A stretch of 19,171 nucleotides of DNA from Cylindrodendrum hubeiense (GCA_014621425.1 JAANBB010000623.1:1-19171), one strand, 5' to 3'; positions 1 through 9,847 are shown, numbered from the stretch's first letter. The notes: a model not told the origin generated them from the letters alone. Numbers and translations: made by a program.

Positions 1-534
1 TTCCGGGTGGGCGCGACGCTGCTCGCGAGCGACGGGAGCTTCATCAGCGGCGCCAACGTCGAGAACGCGAGCTACCCCGTGGGGACGTGTGCGGAACGCG
101 TGGCCCTCGGGACAGCCGTGACCGGCGGCTTCCGCGACTTCAGGGCCCTGGCCGTGGCGACAGATATTTCACCGCCGGCGAGTCCTTGCGGGATGTGCAG
201 GCAGTTGTGAGTCTTCTTGTCCTTTCCCTGTCGTCTTCTTTGCCTGTTTGGCTCGTTGGGTGATGCGTGTTGGTCGTTGTTCTCGCGGGATGAAGGGCGT
301 TTGCTGAGCGAGATGGCCGTGGCGATGTAGTATTCGAGAGTTCTGCTCATTAGACACGCCCATCATCATGTTCGACAAGGACGAGAACTACGTCGTCATG
401 AAATTCAAGCAGGTTAGTTTCTCTCACCGCTCAATCTCGTGCTCTTGACCTGAGGCTTATCCGCCGTCAAGCTTCTGCCGATGTCGTTTGGACCAGAGCA
501 ACTGCCACGTCCTGGGGTCCCGGGCACGGCATAG
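1..534 (+). CDS. CDD1: Cytidine deaminase, 3' part (5' end outside window)
   Basis: Zinc-dependent deaminase of pyrimidine salvage that converts cytidine and deoxycytidine to the uridine forms, expected in the cytosol. Three exons are read as 1-206, 331-412 and 472-534, giving 116 residues up to TAG at 532-534. The family core is plain: FRVGATLL at the left edge, NVENASYPVGTCAERVA with the Cys-Ala-Glu zinc/proton-shuttle motif, SPCGMCRQF with the Cys-x-x-Cys zinc ligands, then IREFC, PIIMFD and LLPMSFGPEQL. Intron 1 (207-330) has a GTGAGT donor and a TAG acceptor that restores RQFIREFC across the junction. Intron 2 (413-471) has GTTAGT and the less usual acceptor AAG; it is phase 0 and joins KFKQ to LLPMSFGP. 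About 25-30 N-terminal residues should lie left of the window, judging from usual family length. The enzyme call is firm; the AAG acceptor is the weakest part of the model. Confidence 0.93.
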
Positions 535-2300
535 GGATGCGCAGAGGTGGTACTGGTATTCGTGCGCCAGCTGCCCCGGGCGAAATCTACCTCGGCAGGT
601 TTCTGGATCGTCAGCCCACGTGGTGGTGATGGTGTTTTGCACCCACAACACACGCGCACGTTTTCGGCCGCAGCCACGCAATCACACGCACGCAGGTTTC
701 ATCGGCTGGGTCAGAATGGGTGGCATGACGCTGCATCGCGGGGTTACATCCGTTGGAGGAGCGATCGTGGAGTCGACTGGACAAGACTGCACCATGGATG
801 ATGGAGGAGGACGCCAACTTATGTTCCTATCACTGTACTTCGTATGTAGGAGGGAAGGGGGCGGCGACGATGGCAAGTCTAGGGGACGGAAATATCAGAA
901 GCCTCCAATAGACGGTTGTTTCAAACAAGGTCCAACCAACAGAGACCAGGCTCGTCGAAGCGGTTGTCAACTGAAGACTTGACGTTTCCTGCGACCGAAG
1001 ACGCGCTCCATCTGATTTTTTAGGCTACTCGTGTGTCGACCGCTCCTCACCACATGTCGGGTAGCGGGCGTGTTTGGGGCCAGGAATATGAGGAGGATCA
1101 TGTGTCGCCTGGTGGAGCCGGTCGGTCGTATGACTTGGTAGCGGCCCGGGGGAAGAAGTGCGACTAAGGTACGGAGTAAGGTTGGTAGACATGTATAAGT
1201 TGACCCCGTAAGTTGACCCCGTAACCTGACCCCATGGGTACGGTTGGTTACATCGACGTTGGGTTCCGCCGCTGAGTGGTAGGGATTGGGACTCCGGACC
1301 CATAGGTATATGCACCGCACAGGCATCGCAGGGTAGGTAGTATTTCCGACTAACACGACGGACTGCAACGGAGCAAGTAGTCCCCATTGCCCAAGTCGAC
1401 GATATACCCTAACTACTGCGTGGTTCCGGGTTACATCTGGAAGCCCCTCCGCGGAGCCCCCCGTCCAGGATGGATGGCGACCATGACTCGCCCTGTCCAC
1501 CTCTGCTTGCGCTTGCGCCCGTAACACATTTACCCACTTACACGTCGGAATAAAGGCAAAAGACCTAACCAAGGGGAGCTGCATGGCAATGATAATCTAC
1601 ATGCTACTCTGCCCGGGTGGCTGACAGAGGCGTTCGAGAAGGACGCTACGAAACACTCTCCGCCATCCTACCGACGAGCTACTGCAGCCCCCACGTTTAG
1701 ACTCTTCCCCGTCTTTGCGTTGTGGTGCATCCACATCCGCATCGGCTGGAGCATCGAGGAATCGTCATCCGAGCGCACCACGGCCCACGCGTCCACGCAA
1801 ATAGCCTCTCCAAAGGGCCCCATAATGAAACAAGCGGCCAGTCGTCCCATTTCCGCTAAGAGCCCTGGGTTTTCGCTTCCCTTTCCCCATTCCCCAGGTG
1901 CCGCAACCCCAGGAACCGGCCCCGACTCTGATCCACGCCCCTCCACCCTCCACCACATCGTACAAGAAGCCTGTTCGTCAGGAGCTTCACCACCATCCCC
2001 GGCACTTTACCCATCCAAGCCCCCAAATGCGCACCAATCGGGCGGTGCTTGATTCGGCCCGACGCCATCGTCCAGCACCTCAAAACGCCCTTCCTGGACC
2101 CTGACGTGCCATCCTCCAAGAGCCGCCAAGTGCCGCCAAGCTAGCGGCCACTCCAGTACCCCTTGTCTGTTCTAGATGCTCACGCTGCGATGCTATGTAC
2201 ACGGATACCGCAACTATGGTAACTCGACCGGTGCCACGAAGCCTTGGAACATCGACACGCTCAAACCACGTTCATGATGCCGCCCTCACGCGAAACCCGC
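535..2300. other. Intergenic region between deaminase and sugar transporter
   Basis: I see no convincing gene here. The longest open frame (967-1584, minus strand) has no recognisable domain and no fungal codon bias. A short tandem repeat lies at 1198-1223. The left part should contain the deaminase 3' UTR; the right part grades into the transporter promoter. Confidence 0.5.
1198..1234. repeat. 13-bp tandem repeat, two full copies plus a degenerate third
   Basis: AGTTGACCCCGTA occurs at 1198-1210 and again at 1211-1223, followed by a partial, diverged copy (ACCTGACCCCA). It lies in non-coding DNA. No function is evident. Confidence 0.8.
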
Positions 2301-2357
2301 AGGGTGTGTTTCTTGCGCACCTATCGTAGTATTGCTTCGTGTCTTGTTACATCGGTC

Positions 2358-2587
2358 CCCCGCCCCCCGTCCTCCCTACCTCCCATACGACACCCCAATG
2401 ACCGATCTGAATCTCGAGCAGAGCTTCCCCGACTGGGGTGAACCCTCCTCCCAGGGTGAACCACGAAGACCCCGTCACCTTAACAGGCCAGCCGGTTGTA
2501 GATCACGGTGGCCTGCCGACCTGGGGAGTGAGCTGCGAGCTCTGAACAGGGACCAGGGATGGACGGATATATCATGGGCATCCCCAG
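2358..2587. promoter_or_regulatory. Cluster of four CreA/Mig1-type (SYGGRG) motifs upstream of the sugar transporter
   Basis: Seen directly: CCCCGC at 2358-2363 (minus-strand GCGGGG), CTGGGG at 2433-2438, CTGGGG at 2521-2526 and CCCCAG at 2582-2587 (minus-strand CTGGGG). The fungal carbon-catabolite repressor CreA is known to bind SYGGRG, usually as closely spaced pairs. The cluster lies 99-328 bp upstream of the transporter start, which would fit glucose repression of uptake. The motif is short and the DNA GC-rich, so some matches may be chance. Confidence 0.4.
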
Positions 2588-2685
2588 GGCTTCTGATTTT
2601 TATTCTCCTCGCCTTCTCGGACACCGTAGAAAGGTCCATTTATTTATTTTGTTCTCTAATTGCTCCCTGCGGACACTAGCCCACA

Positions 2686-4900
2686 ATGGCGAAGCTTCCC
2701 AAGATTAGTGAGTCCCGTCCATGACCATATCCGCACCCATGGCCCTTCACTAACACATGGCGTTTTAGCAAACACCTACTTCGTGGCCATGGTGGCCACC
2801 GTGGGAGGCATGCTTTTCGGATTCGATATTTCCTCCATGGCTGCCATTGTCACCACCGACCAATACATTGACTACTTCGATAACCCGAGCGGAGTCAAGC
2901 AAGGTGCCATCGGCTCAGCCCTTGCTGCTGGATCTGTGTTTGGCTCTCTGATCGCCGGTCCCATCTCTGACAAGTGGGGTCGACGTGACAGGTATGGACC
3001 ACAATGTCAAGATTGAGCATCTCGTCCAACAATATGCCTCAGTATCATGTTTGCATGCCTTTGGTGGTTGGTCGGCACCGCAGTTCAGGTTGCCACCAAC
3101 GGTTTCGCATCCCTCGTCGCTGGCCGCGTCCTCAACGGTGTCTGCGTCGGCATCACTTCCTCCCAGGTCCCCGTCTATCTTGCCGAGATTGCAAAGCGAG
3201 TTCGTACCTCACCTTATCGATTTCTTTTAGAAGCCGATTGCTCACCCCTTGATAGGAGCGTCGTGGACGTATCATTATTATCCAGCAGCTGGCTATCGAA
3301 TGGGGTATTCTCATCATGTATTTTCACATGTCCACCCGAGGGAGATCCTAGCTAACCCGGCGCCTTAGGTACTTCATCGGCTATGGATGTGGCTACATCG
3401 ATGGCCCGGCCTCGTTCCGAACTGCATGGGGAACCCAATTTATCCCCTGTGTCGGACTCATGATTGGCCTTCCCTTCCTCCCTCGATCTCCCCGTTGGCT
3501 CGCCAAGGTCGGCCGTGAGGAAGAGGCCATCCAAACCCTTGCCAATATCCAGGCCGGAGGCGATACCCGCGATGCCCTCGTCATTGCTGAGTGGCGCGAG
3601 ATCTCCGAGACCCTGGCCCTCGAGCGAGAGTCTGGCTCGGGCTGGCGAAAATTCATCAAAAAGGGCATGTGGAAGCGAACCATGGCTGGATTGTCGGTCC
3701 AAGCCTGGCAGCAGCTAAGCGGCGCCAACGTTATGGTTTGTAAGTGTTTAACGCTCTTAGTTCCGGATAGTTGGGTTCGATTTTTGGCACCATCGTCTTG
3801 TCCACTCTCTGAGTGTGGCTGGCCATGTTTCCTTGTCGTTCGGAGAATACCCCACTTTCCATCCTCCCCCACCAAATAACCTCCGGACCCGTTTTGTTAG
3901 TGGGATTCGAACCATCTCCGCCTCCCACCGGCCGGCCGGCCCCACAGCCCGCATTCCCCTAGACACATTGCTTACCCTATACCCACCTAATGACGGGCAT
4001 CCAACTCGGCAAAGCGACATAGTCGACGGTATGATACTTGAGACATCCGGAGCTAATATTTATGTCTAGACTACATGCCTTACGTGTTCCAGATGGCCAA
4101 CCTTACTGGCAAGATCAACCTTATTACTGCCGGTGTCCAGTACGCTCTGTTCATCGTCTTCACAACCGTCATGTTCTTTTTCATCGACAATACTGGACGC
4201 CGCTCGCTCCTCTTCTGGGGTTCGCTTGCCATGGGATTCTGCCACTTTGTCGTCGGCGGCATGCTGCGTAGCTACGGAGTGGATGTCCCCGGGGGTGTCG
4301 ACGGAAACGCCAACGTTGTCATTCGTGTCACTGGGTCTCCCGCCTACACCGTCATCGCTTTCAGTTACCTCCTAATTATCGTTTACGCTCTTACACTTGC
4401 TCCCGTGGCTTGGATTTACGCTGCCGAAGTTTGGTCTACCGGAACCCGCGCCACTGGCATGGCTATGGCAGCCGAGGCTAACTGGCTGTTCAACTTCGCC
4501 CTCGGTATGTGTTCCGACATCAACAACAATATGTTTCTCATCTAATATCACTAGGAATGTTTACGCCTCCCGCTTTCCTCAACATCAAGGGAAACATCTT
4601 CATTGTGTTCGGCGTGCTTTGCATCGGAGCTGCTATCCAAGCCTGGTTCACGTTAGAGATCCCCTTACCTCAATGATAGAATTCGGTTGCTGACCAGTGT
4701 ACAACAGTTACCCCGAGACCTGTGGCAAGACGATTGAAGAGGTGGAGGAGTTGTTTAAGAAGGGTGCTATGCCGGCTTGGAAGACTAAGAAGGGTGGCTC
4801 GCGTCTGGAGGCTGAGGTAGCGGCTGTACAGGAGGCTAAGGACAAAGGCAAGCTGGACCTGTTGGAGCGGGAGCTCCCGGGAGCCATCGAGAAGGCTTGA
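2686..4900 (+). CDS. MFS sugar (hexose/glucose) transporter, HGT1/HXT-like, 8 exons
   Basis: Twelve-helix sugar porter of the plasma membrane, probably a monosaccharide/H+ symporter; the substrate is inferred from family only. Exons: 2686-2707, 2769-2991, 3043-3199, 3256-3317, 3369-3739, 4070-4504, 4555-4651, 4708-4900; 519 residues. TM1 carries GGMLFGFD (residues 20-27). DKWGRRDS (75-82) and DNTGRRSLL are the two inter-helix GRR loops. PRSPRWL (193-199) is the PESPRWL loop with Glu replaced by Arg. WQQLSGANVMVYYMPYVFQ (from 268) is the sugar-binding TM7 region, and YPETCGKT (457-464) is the PETKG-type signature before a charged C-terminal tail. Every junction keeps family order (RRDS/IMFACLWW, AKR/ERRGRI, ILIM/YFIGYG, MVY/YMPYVF, FALG/MFTPPAF, WFT/YPETCG). 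Intron 3 (3200-3255) has an unusual GTTCGT donor. Intron 5 (3740-4069) is 330 nt while the other six are 50-61 nt. The start ATG opens a seven-residue leader before TM1, which is short for the family but in a clean context. The gene appears intact. Confidence 0.92.
3740..4069 (+). other. Oversized intron 5 of the sugar transporter
   Basis: A 330-nt intron with canonical GTAAGT donor and TCTAG acceptor and a plausible CTAAT branch site at about 4053-4057. Flanking exons join as NVMVYYMPYVFQ with no missing family residues, so no extra exon is needed inside. It contains a CCGGCCGGCCGGCC tract at 3928-3941 and minus-strand tRNA-like boxes. Its size, five to seven times that of the other introns here, suggests an insertion. 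Confidence 0.75.
3903..4012 (-). other. tRNA-like / Pol III box pair inside intron 5 (possible decayed tRNA or SINE)
   Basis: On the minus strand, TTGCCGAGTTGG (4012-4001) resembles a tRNA A box (TRGCNNARYNGG, one mismatch). GGTTCGAATCC (3913-3903) is a perfect B box with the T-loop TTCGAAT. The 87-nt gap between them is long. The T-stem has two mismatches, and a seven-base acceptor stem cannot be paired, so a working tRNA is not supported. A decayed class II (Leu/Ser-like) tRNA or tRNA-derived SINE head is the alternative; coincidence is also possible. Confidence 0.25.
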
Positions 4901-6439
4901 ATATTCCGATAAAGAACAAGATTGCAATAGTTTGGATATTCGGAGACGCAGGACAAGTTGTGTGGGTTGTATTCCTAGTCAATGACGTCTGTGATCGCAG
5001 GTCCTGGGTCTCTGAAGCAGTGCTCGATAGCCTCCCTCATCAGCCCACCCGCTGTTTTTCTATACATAATTTGAATCCATCAGAGATCGTGTATGAAACC
5101 AATATCATTGAAGTAGTGTGCATATGATAATGCTTCGTAGGGTGTGAGCCAGCACTTGGTACCAGCGTCAAAGGATGCGGAGGAGGCGTACAAGGGTAGT
5201 GGGATCTAAAAATGGACGACATGATCCTGGGTGTCTGTTGGGCCGGGACTCGGTCAGCCATGGTGCGCGGAGAGGAACCATTGAGTTCCGTTTGTTTCCG
5301 GACTTGTGTTTGTTTTGACTGTGTTATTATTATTACATGGCCATGATTATCGACCTTTGTTGACGGCATCCATCATGCGTGCAGGGTCTAGTGCAATAAC
5401 ACCCCACTGAGATGCAGTTGGCGTTGATTCAAAACCAAGCACTTTAAAAAGGATGATGCTAATATATGTATTAAATGGTATAGTGCTCTTATTCTTAATA
5501 ACATTGGCATATTTCATTTACAGTTGCAGTCCTTCGCGTACATCAGTACAGCAGTGCATCAGTGTAGACGAAGACTGCACCCCACTGCATGTAGGGGCGA
5601 GACGGATTGTGCATGAGAAGGAACAGAACAGGCCAACAGAACAGAGCGTCTGTGCCCTGGAACGTCATGGCAGATTGGTGATGCCCAATGAGCTGGGCGC
5701 ATCCCGGTCTTGGGGCCTTGGGGGCCAGGGCAAGGAGGAGGGGGAGAGTTTGCGGGCGAGACGCTGCGAGGCGGAGGCCAGGGGATGGCGGAGGCACAGT
5801 GGGGGCTGCGGAGTGGGTTTGGGGGGGGGTTCGGGAATGGCGGCTGCGTGCGGTGGCAACAGCGTTTGATTCCTCACTGTTCAGGACTATCTTACGTTCG
5901 TTCATCTGGATGTTTGGGGACTGCGCCAGGGATTTGTATGTAGTTCCTCGATGGAGTGAGCCATTTGTTGGCTGCCACAGGGGATGGATGTATGGTCCCG
6001 CGCACCATGACTTGAATCTCTCTCGCTCCGCTCCGGTACCTATGGAGTTTCAGTCAATACGAAGTACCTACCTTGCCTACCTACACAGTCCGTCCAGTTC
6101 GCATGTACTGCTCCAGCACCGGCTCGGCAGCGAGTGACAACGATGCAGCACGCAGGCAGCAAGGAGCCGTCCCTCGCATGGCCAAGGATCAAGACCCCAT
6201 TCGCCCAATCGTCCGCCAAAACAAGTGGCGGTTGGACCAAGTGAGATTGCCATCCTTGGTTGGCCCTACCGATCGCTAGACAACGTGCTAACGGGTCACT
6301 ACATGCCCGGCAGCAGTGCAACCCTCCCCCTTGCCGCTAGAGACCCCTAAAACTCAGGCGCGCGCATCCACTATTATTGCCGTGCGGGCCTGGAGACGGA
6401 CGGAGTCTCCGGCACTGGACGCAGGGCATTGACATTAGG
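4901..6439. other. Intergenic region downstream of the transporter
   Basis: It holds the transporter 3' UTR and then DNA without a supportable gene. A short AT-rich stretch (about 5440-5525) abuts a G-rich stretch (about 5700-5830) that includes nine G in a row at 5821-5829. Open frames here look like compositional accidents: one at 5453-5869 starts with an apparent hydrophobic segment only because the DNA is AT-rich, then runs into Gly/Arg low complexity. Confidence 0.5.
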
Positions 6440-6469
6440 CATTGGCACTGGCACTGGCATTGGCATTGG
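6440..6469. repeat. Hexamer tandem repeat CAYTGG x5
   Basis: Five consecutive copies of CATTGG or CACTGG. Three copies are CATTGG, and the two adjacent inner copies share the T-to-C variant, so the array has internal structure. Non-coding location. Confidence 0.9.
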
Positions 6470-6997
6470 GGATGCGCCAACTTGGGCCCGGAGGAGAAGG
6501 AGAAGCCAGGGCATCTGCCAAGCAAGACGAGAGTCAAGAGAGGCGAGAGGGAATTCCGCCATGTGGGAACGCGGCGCCAGGAACCGACCCGTTCTCCACG
6601 CGGCCTGCCTGTAGCACGGCAGACACAAGGCAACCGGCGTGGTACAGCGCGCCTTTTAAAAAAGGGCGCTAGCCAACCCAGCCGCCACAGGGCACTGGGC
6701 CATGCGCTACGGGGAAAACGACGGGCGGGAGGGGTAGAGCGGGCAGAGGGTGTGCGCCTGACGGGGAACAGGTCCGCCAGGGGACCGACGGGATGCGTTC
6801 TGGAAGGGCGGCGTCACGCCCTCTCTCCGTCGAGTTTGTCATCGCTGCGGCAATACGTACTTGTTTTCGCCTCCCCGGCGCTGCGTCGTGAATTAGTAAT
6901 TGGCGCGCCCTTTTGCCTCCTGTTGACGGCCGGAGCAGGGTTCTGGATGTCGGATGTCAAGGCTGAAGAAGGAATGTGACAAGCACCGCAGCGGGGG

Positions 6998-7026
6998 CTG
7001 TTGGATGCTGTTGGATGCTGTTGGAT
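6998..7026. repeat. 10-bp tandem repeat CTGTTGGATG x2.9
   Basis: Copies at 6998-7007, 7008-7017 and 7018-7026 (nine of ten bases of the third). Perfect identity suggests recent slippage. Non-coding. Confidence 0.9.
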
Positions 7027-7211
7027 CGAGCAGCAGCTCGTGTCTTGTCCTGAGCTGCCTGTCTTGTCCGTGTCTTGTTGTTGTCTCGACCTGCTACGCG
7101 CCCTACAGCAAACGTACAGCAGAGGTGCAGCGCTGATGATAGGTCCCCTCCCCCCCCAGTGCCGCCTGTGCCGTAGCCACCTGGGCTACCCTCGTAGTGC
7201 TGCCCTGGACG

Positions 7212-7250
7212 GTCCTGGGCCACTGTCCTGGGCCACTGTCCCAGGCCACT
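7212..7250. repeat. 13-bp tandem repeat GTCCTGGGCCACT x3
   Basis: Copies at 7212-7224 and 7225-7237 are identical; the third, at 7238-7250, reads GTCCCAGGCCACT. Each unit holds a CCTGGG/CCCAGG-type near-palindrome, so the array could fold or bind a factor. Non-coding, about 860 bp upstream of the Ser/Pro-rich gene start. Confidence 0.9.
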
Positions 7251-7379
7251 ATACTGCACTGGGCACCTGGCACACACCTGGCACAACCCACTGTTCGCGT
7301 CGCACGTTCCTCCCGGCGGTCCCCCCCTCCACCAGCATCACAGACCCGTCACTCGTCACACACCACGCGCTCAGCGCAC

Positions 7380-8105
7380 TGTCACTTGCTCACACTCACG
7401 CTGGCCCTCACTCTCGCTTCTCTTCTCTCTCAACACTACGACGCCTCACGACTCAGCCCGTTCTCCTCCTTCTTCTTCTCCTTTCCCGCCCTCCTCTTTT
7501 CGCCCCCTTTCGATCTTCCACTTCCCTTTTCCTTTATCCCTCTGCCGTTTCCCCCCTCCGGCCAAGGCTTCCTTTCTCCTCGCCCTTGTTCCTCCCGTTC
7601 ACCGCCCGCCCGCCGTCGATCCGGCCGCCTCTCCAACGCTACTTACTTCTCCCTCACTCTCTCTCTCCCTCTCCCTCAATCGACCCCGTCGCTTCCATTC
7701 CAACCAGCTCGACTTCTCCACCCCCGCCTTTCCACCTTTCCACCTTCCCATCGAGCTTCCATCCATCCCGCCTTTTTGGAATATTGAGACGACGAGGCCT
7801 TTGAGCAGAGCATCATACCGTCGGCTGCTTCTTCAAAGCACTTCGCCCATCCGTCGCCAGCTCTCGGGGGCGCTAAGCTGCTCTAGCCGACGACCTCTGG
7901 AAGCTGCAGCCGCACCGCCTCTCAGCCGCGCCAACTGCGTCATTCTCGGATAGCTTCATCAATCGTCCCACCCACGATCGCGCCCCTCCGGCTCTGGCTT
8001 GCCGCCCAGCTCTCGATCAATTCGCCTCCAAATCAACACATGTCATCCTTGCCATCCTGACAAACACTGGGTGGCCCGAAGATCCAACCCACTACCACCA
8101 TCACC
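7380..8105 (+). promoter_or_regulatory. Pyrimidine-rich promoter / long 5' leader of the Ser/Pro-rich protein gene
   Basis: The plus strand is strongly C/T-rich from about 7380 to 7790 and stays C-rich up to the start codon. Such CT blocks are common near transcription starts of well-expressed fungal genes. Open frames across this tract reflect composition and are not called as genes. The exact transcription start cannot be read from sequence. Confidence 0.5.
8040..8060 (+). promoter_or_regulatory. Short upstream ORF (6 codons + stop)
   Basis: ATG at 8040 encodes MSSLPS and stops with TGA at 8058-8060, 45 nt before the main start at 8106. If the mRNA leader includes it, ribosomes must leak past it or re-initiate, which could dampen translation. 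The effect is inferred. Confidence 0.4.
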
Positions 8106-9110
8106 ATGGAGCCCGTTCCCGAGACGGAGCGGATGGAGGAGTTTCGGCCCTCCCCGGTAACCTCTGCTCCCATGGTCCCCTCGCTGCGCATCCGCAACCC
8201 AAAGTCGGGCTCGACGCTCGACATTGACGTTCTCCGCAAGCCGTCGCCTCTGAGACGCAGCACCGATCCTAGTCCGACCTCGCCTGCCTCTCCCGCCTCG
8301 CCCTCGTGGTCCACCTCCACCTTCATTCCATACCGCCCGCGAAACGCCTCCCCGCTCTCAGGTGCCCACTCGCGATCACGCTCCACCACCAGCCTCGCAC
8401 CTCCCATGTCCCGCACCCAGTCCTTGCCTGGCGTCAACGGCTCTGGTCATATCCTCTATTCGCCCCAGCAGCGCCGTCCTGCCAGTCCCTCGGGTTCTCC
8501 GAATCGGGTCCGTCCCCCGCGAAAGGCCACGGACGAGTCCTTCCCCCCAACCTCGCCTATTCGAGCCTCGGTCCTTGAGCCTGAGCGAAGGCACGGTGAG
8601 AGACGGAGCAGTTCGCCAATCCTCGGCGTGTCGACTAGTACTCCCGCCCGGCTCCGGCGACCTTCATCTCCCCTGCGGACCGTCACCCATTCGAGCACTG
8701 GGTCATTGATGACATATCCCTCCACCCCATCATCGTCCATTTCATCAACCTCTTCCTTTCGGAGCTACGACGCCCTCTCCAGCAGCTACGGAACTGCTTT
8801 CTCCTCTGTGCCTTCTACGCCCACGTCTACGAGATCTCGCAGCCCCAGCATCTCCAGCTTGGAAACCATCCCCGACACACCCGACGCAGAGGAGGCAGCG
8901 CTGGAAGCCGAACGCATCGCTCAGCTCAAGGCCGCAGCGGAGGCCGCTGAAGGAGGCGACTCCTCCGAGTCCAAGGGGCGAAGCAGCTTGGATGTGTCCC
9001 GCGGCCGGACTATGGGTTTTGGTTCCAGGGACAAGCGGAAGCGATGGAGCGTCTGTGGAGCGGAGCGGAGAGGGGATCTCGATCTTGAGACGATTTGGGA
9101 GGACTGAAGA
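8106..9110 (+). CDS. Ser/Pro-rich low-complexity protein with conserved-looking C-terminal motif, function unknown
   Basis: A single exon of 334 or so codons with a strong start context (CACCATGG). I do not recognise a named domain. The protein is dominated by Ser, Pro, Thr and Arg. Many SP/TP and RSxS sites (for example RSTDPSPTSPASPASPS, RRSSSPILG, TRSRSPSISS) look like phosphorylation targets, and the protein is probably largely disordered. Near the C-terminus is an acidic/alanine helix (about residues 255-282, DAEEAALEAERIAQLKAAAE), then a basic linker and the terminal motif RWSVCGAERRGDLDLETIW followed by ED-stop. From general familiarity, similar Ser/Pro-rich proteins with this tail occur across Pezizomycotina, but I cannot verify that here. 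There is no signal peptide or membrane segment; cytoplasmic or nuclear location is an inference. The codon pattern and C-rich wobble support real coding. Confidence 0.82.
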
Positions 9111-9438
9111 GGTGGCGATGAGACATTGCTGGCACCTCAATGGTCAGGTTTCTCCACAACAGCCTCGCATGAGGCGTGGCTAAACTGGACAAGGACTTAT
9201 TTACTACGGATGCATCACGGGCGGCAGGCTGTTCATGGATTTTCGGCATATGCATATGGTTTTCGTTGGCAAAGGGCCACGGCGGCGTTGCGTGACCCTG
9301 TTTTGATACCCTCTCCTGCACATCTGCATTGGTCCCATATTACGGACTTCACCCCAATTGAATTGGCGGTGCACTTTTTGTACTTTAAAGACGAATCACA
9401 CACTCTCTATGGTCTTGCATACATACACACTTACTGCG

Positions 9439-9484
9439 TCTCTCTCTCTGCATCTCTCTCTGCACCTCTCTGCACCTCTCCGCA
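9439..9484. repeat. Degenerate (TC)n-TGCA microsatellite
   Basis: Successive blocks TCTCTCTCTGCA, TCTCTCTCTGCA, CCTCTCTGCA and CCTCTCCGCA form a shrinking, degenerating tandem array. It lies in the likely 3' UTR or spacer, and further TGCATCTCT-like words follow downstream. Confidence 0.75.
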
Positions 9485-9847
9485 CCACCTATGCATCTCT
9501 TGCGTCTGTGCATCATCTCTGCACTGTCCCTGTAAATGGTTTCCACGAATCAAGAGGCCCATCCTTTTTAGTATCAAGACAAATCGACAATAGAACCCAC
9601 ACTGTCTCTCATCTCGTTCGGTCCGCTCCTCTCATTGATTTTTGCTTTTTCGCCCTTCCTAAGAAGGATCTACCTTTGTGTGCGTCGCTAGTTAACTCCC
9701 TTCAAATCCAGGAGTCTTTAATCCCTTCGCAGGGCCCAACTTCTAGGAGGCTCCCTCGTCGATAAACACCCTTCGTAATCGCCAATACTCGTCCCTGAAT
9801 ATTGAATGGCCCCATAGGCTGCGTCCCTGGAGAAGCGATCATGTCGA

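Larger units (their letters stand above)
6470..7379. other. GC-rich intergenic DNA with further short tandem repeats
   Basis: No gene is supportable. This stretch separates the hexamer array from the pyrimidine-rich leader of the next gene and holds the 10-mer repeat at 6998-7026 and the 13-mer repeat at 7212-7250. It may form part of the distal promoter of the Ser/Pro-rich gene. Confidence 0.45.

Noticed and set aside
967..1584. 205-codon open frame on the minus strand in the first intergenic gap
   Set aside because: No recognisable domain, mixed amino-acid composition with no fungal codon bias, and it overlaps a tandem repeat. Probably a chance open frame in GC-rich DNA.
3903..4012. Functional tRNA gene on the minus strand
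   Set aside because: B box is perfect, but the T-stem has two mismatches, the D-stem does not close and no acceptor stem pairs; kept only as a tRNA-like relic.
2686..4900. Sugar transporter as a pseudogene because each single frame is interrupted
   Set aside because: All interruptions fall in GT-AG introns whose removal gives a continuous 519-residue protein with family motifs in order.
5453..5869. 138-codon open frame that begins with an apparent transmembrane segment
   Set aside because: The hydrophobic start comes from a local AT-rich stretch and the rest is Gly/Arg low complexity from a G-rich stretch; the overlapping frames are equally open.
7001..7804. 267-codon Ser/Pro/Leu-rich open frame upstream of the Ser/Pro-rich gene
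   Set aside because: It lies in a CT-rich tract where all plus-strand frames are open; composition changes with frame and no domain is visible.
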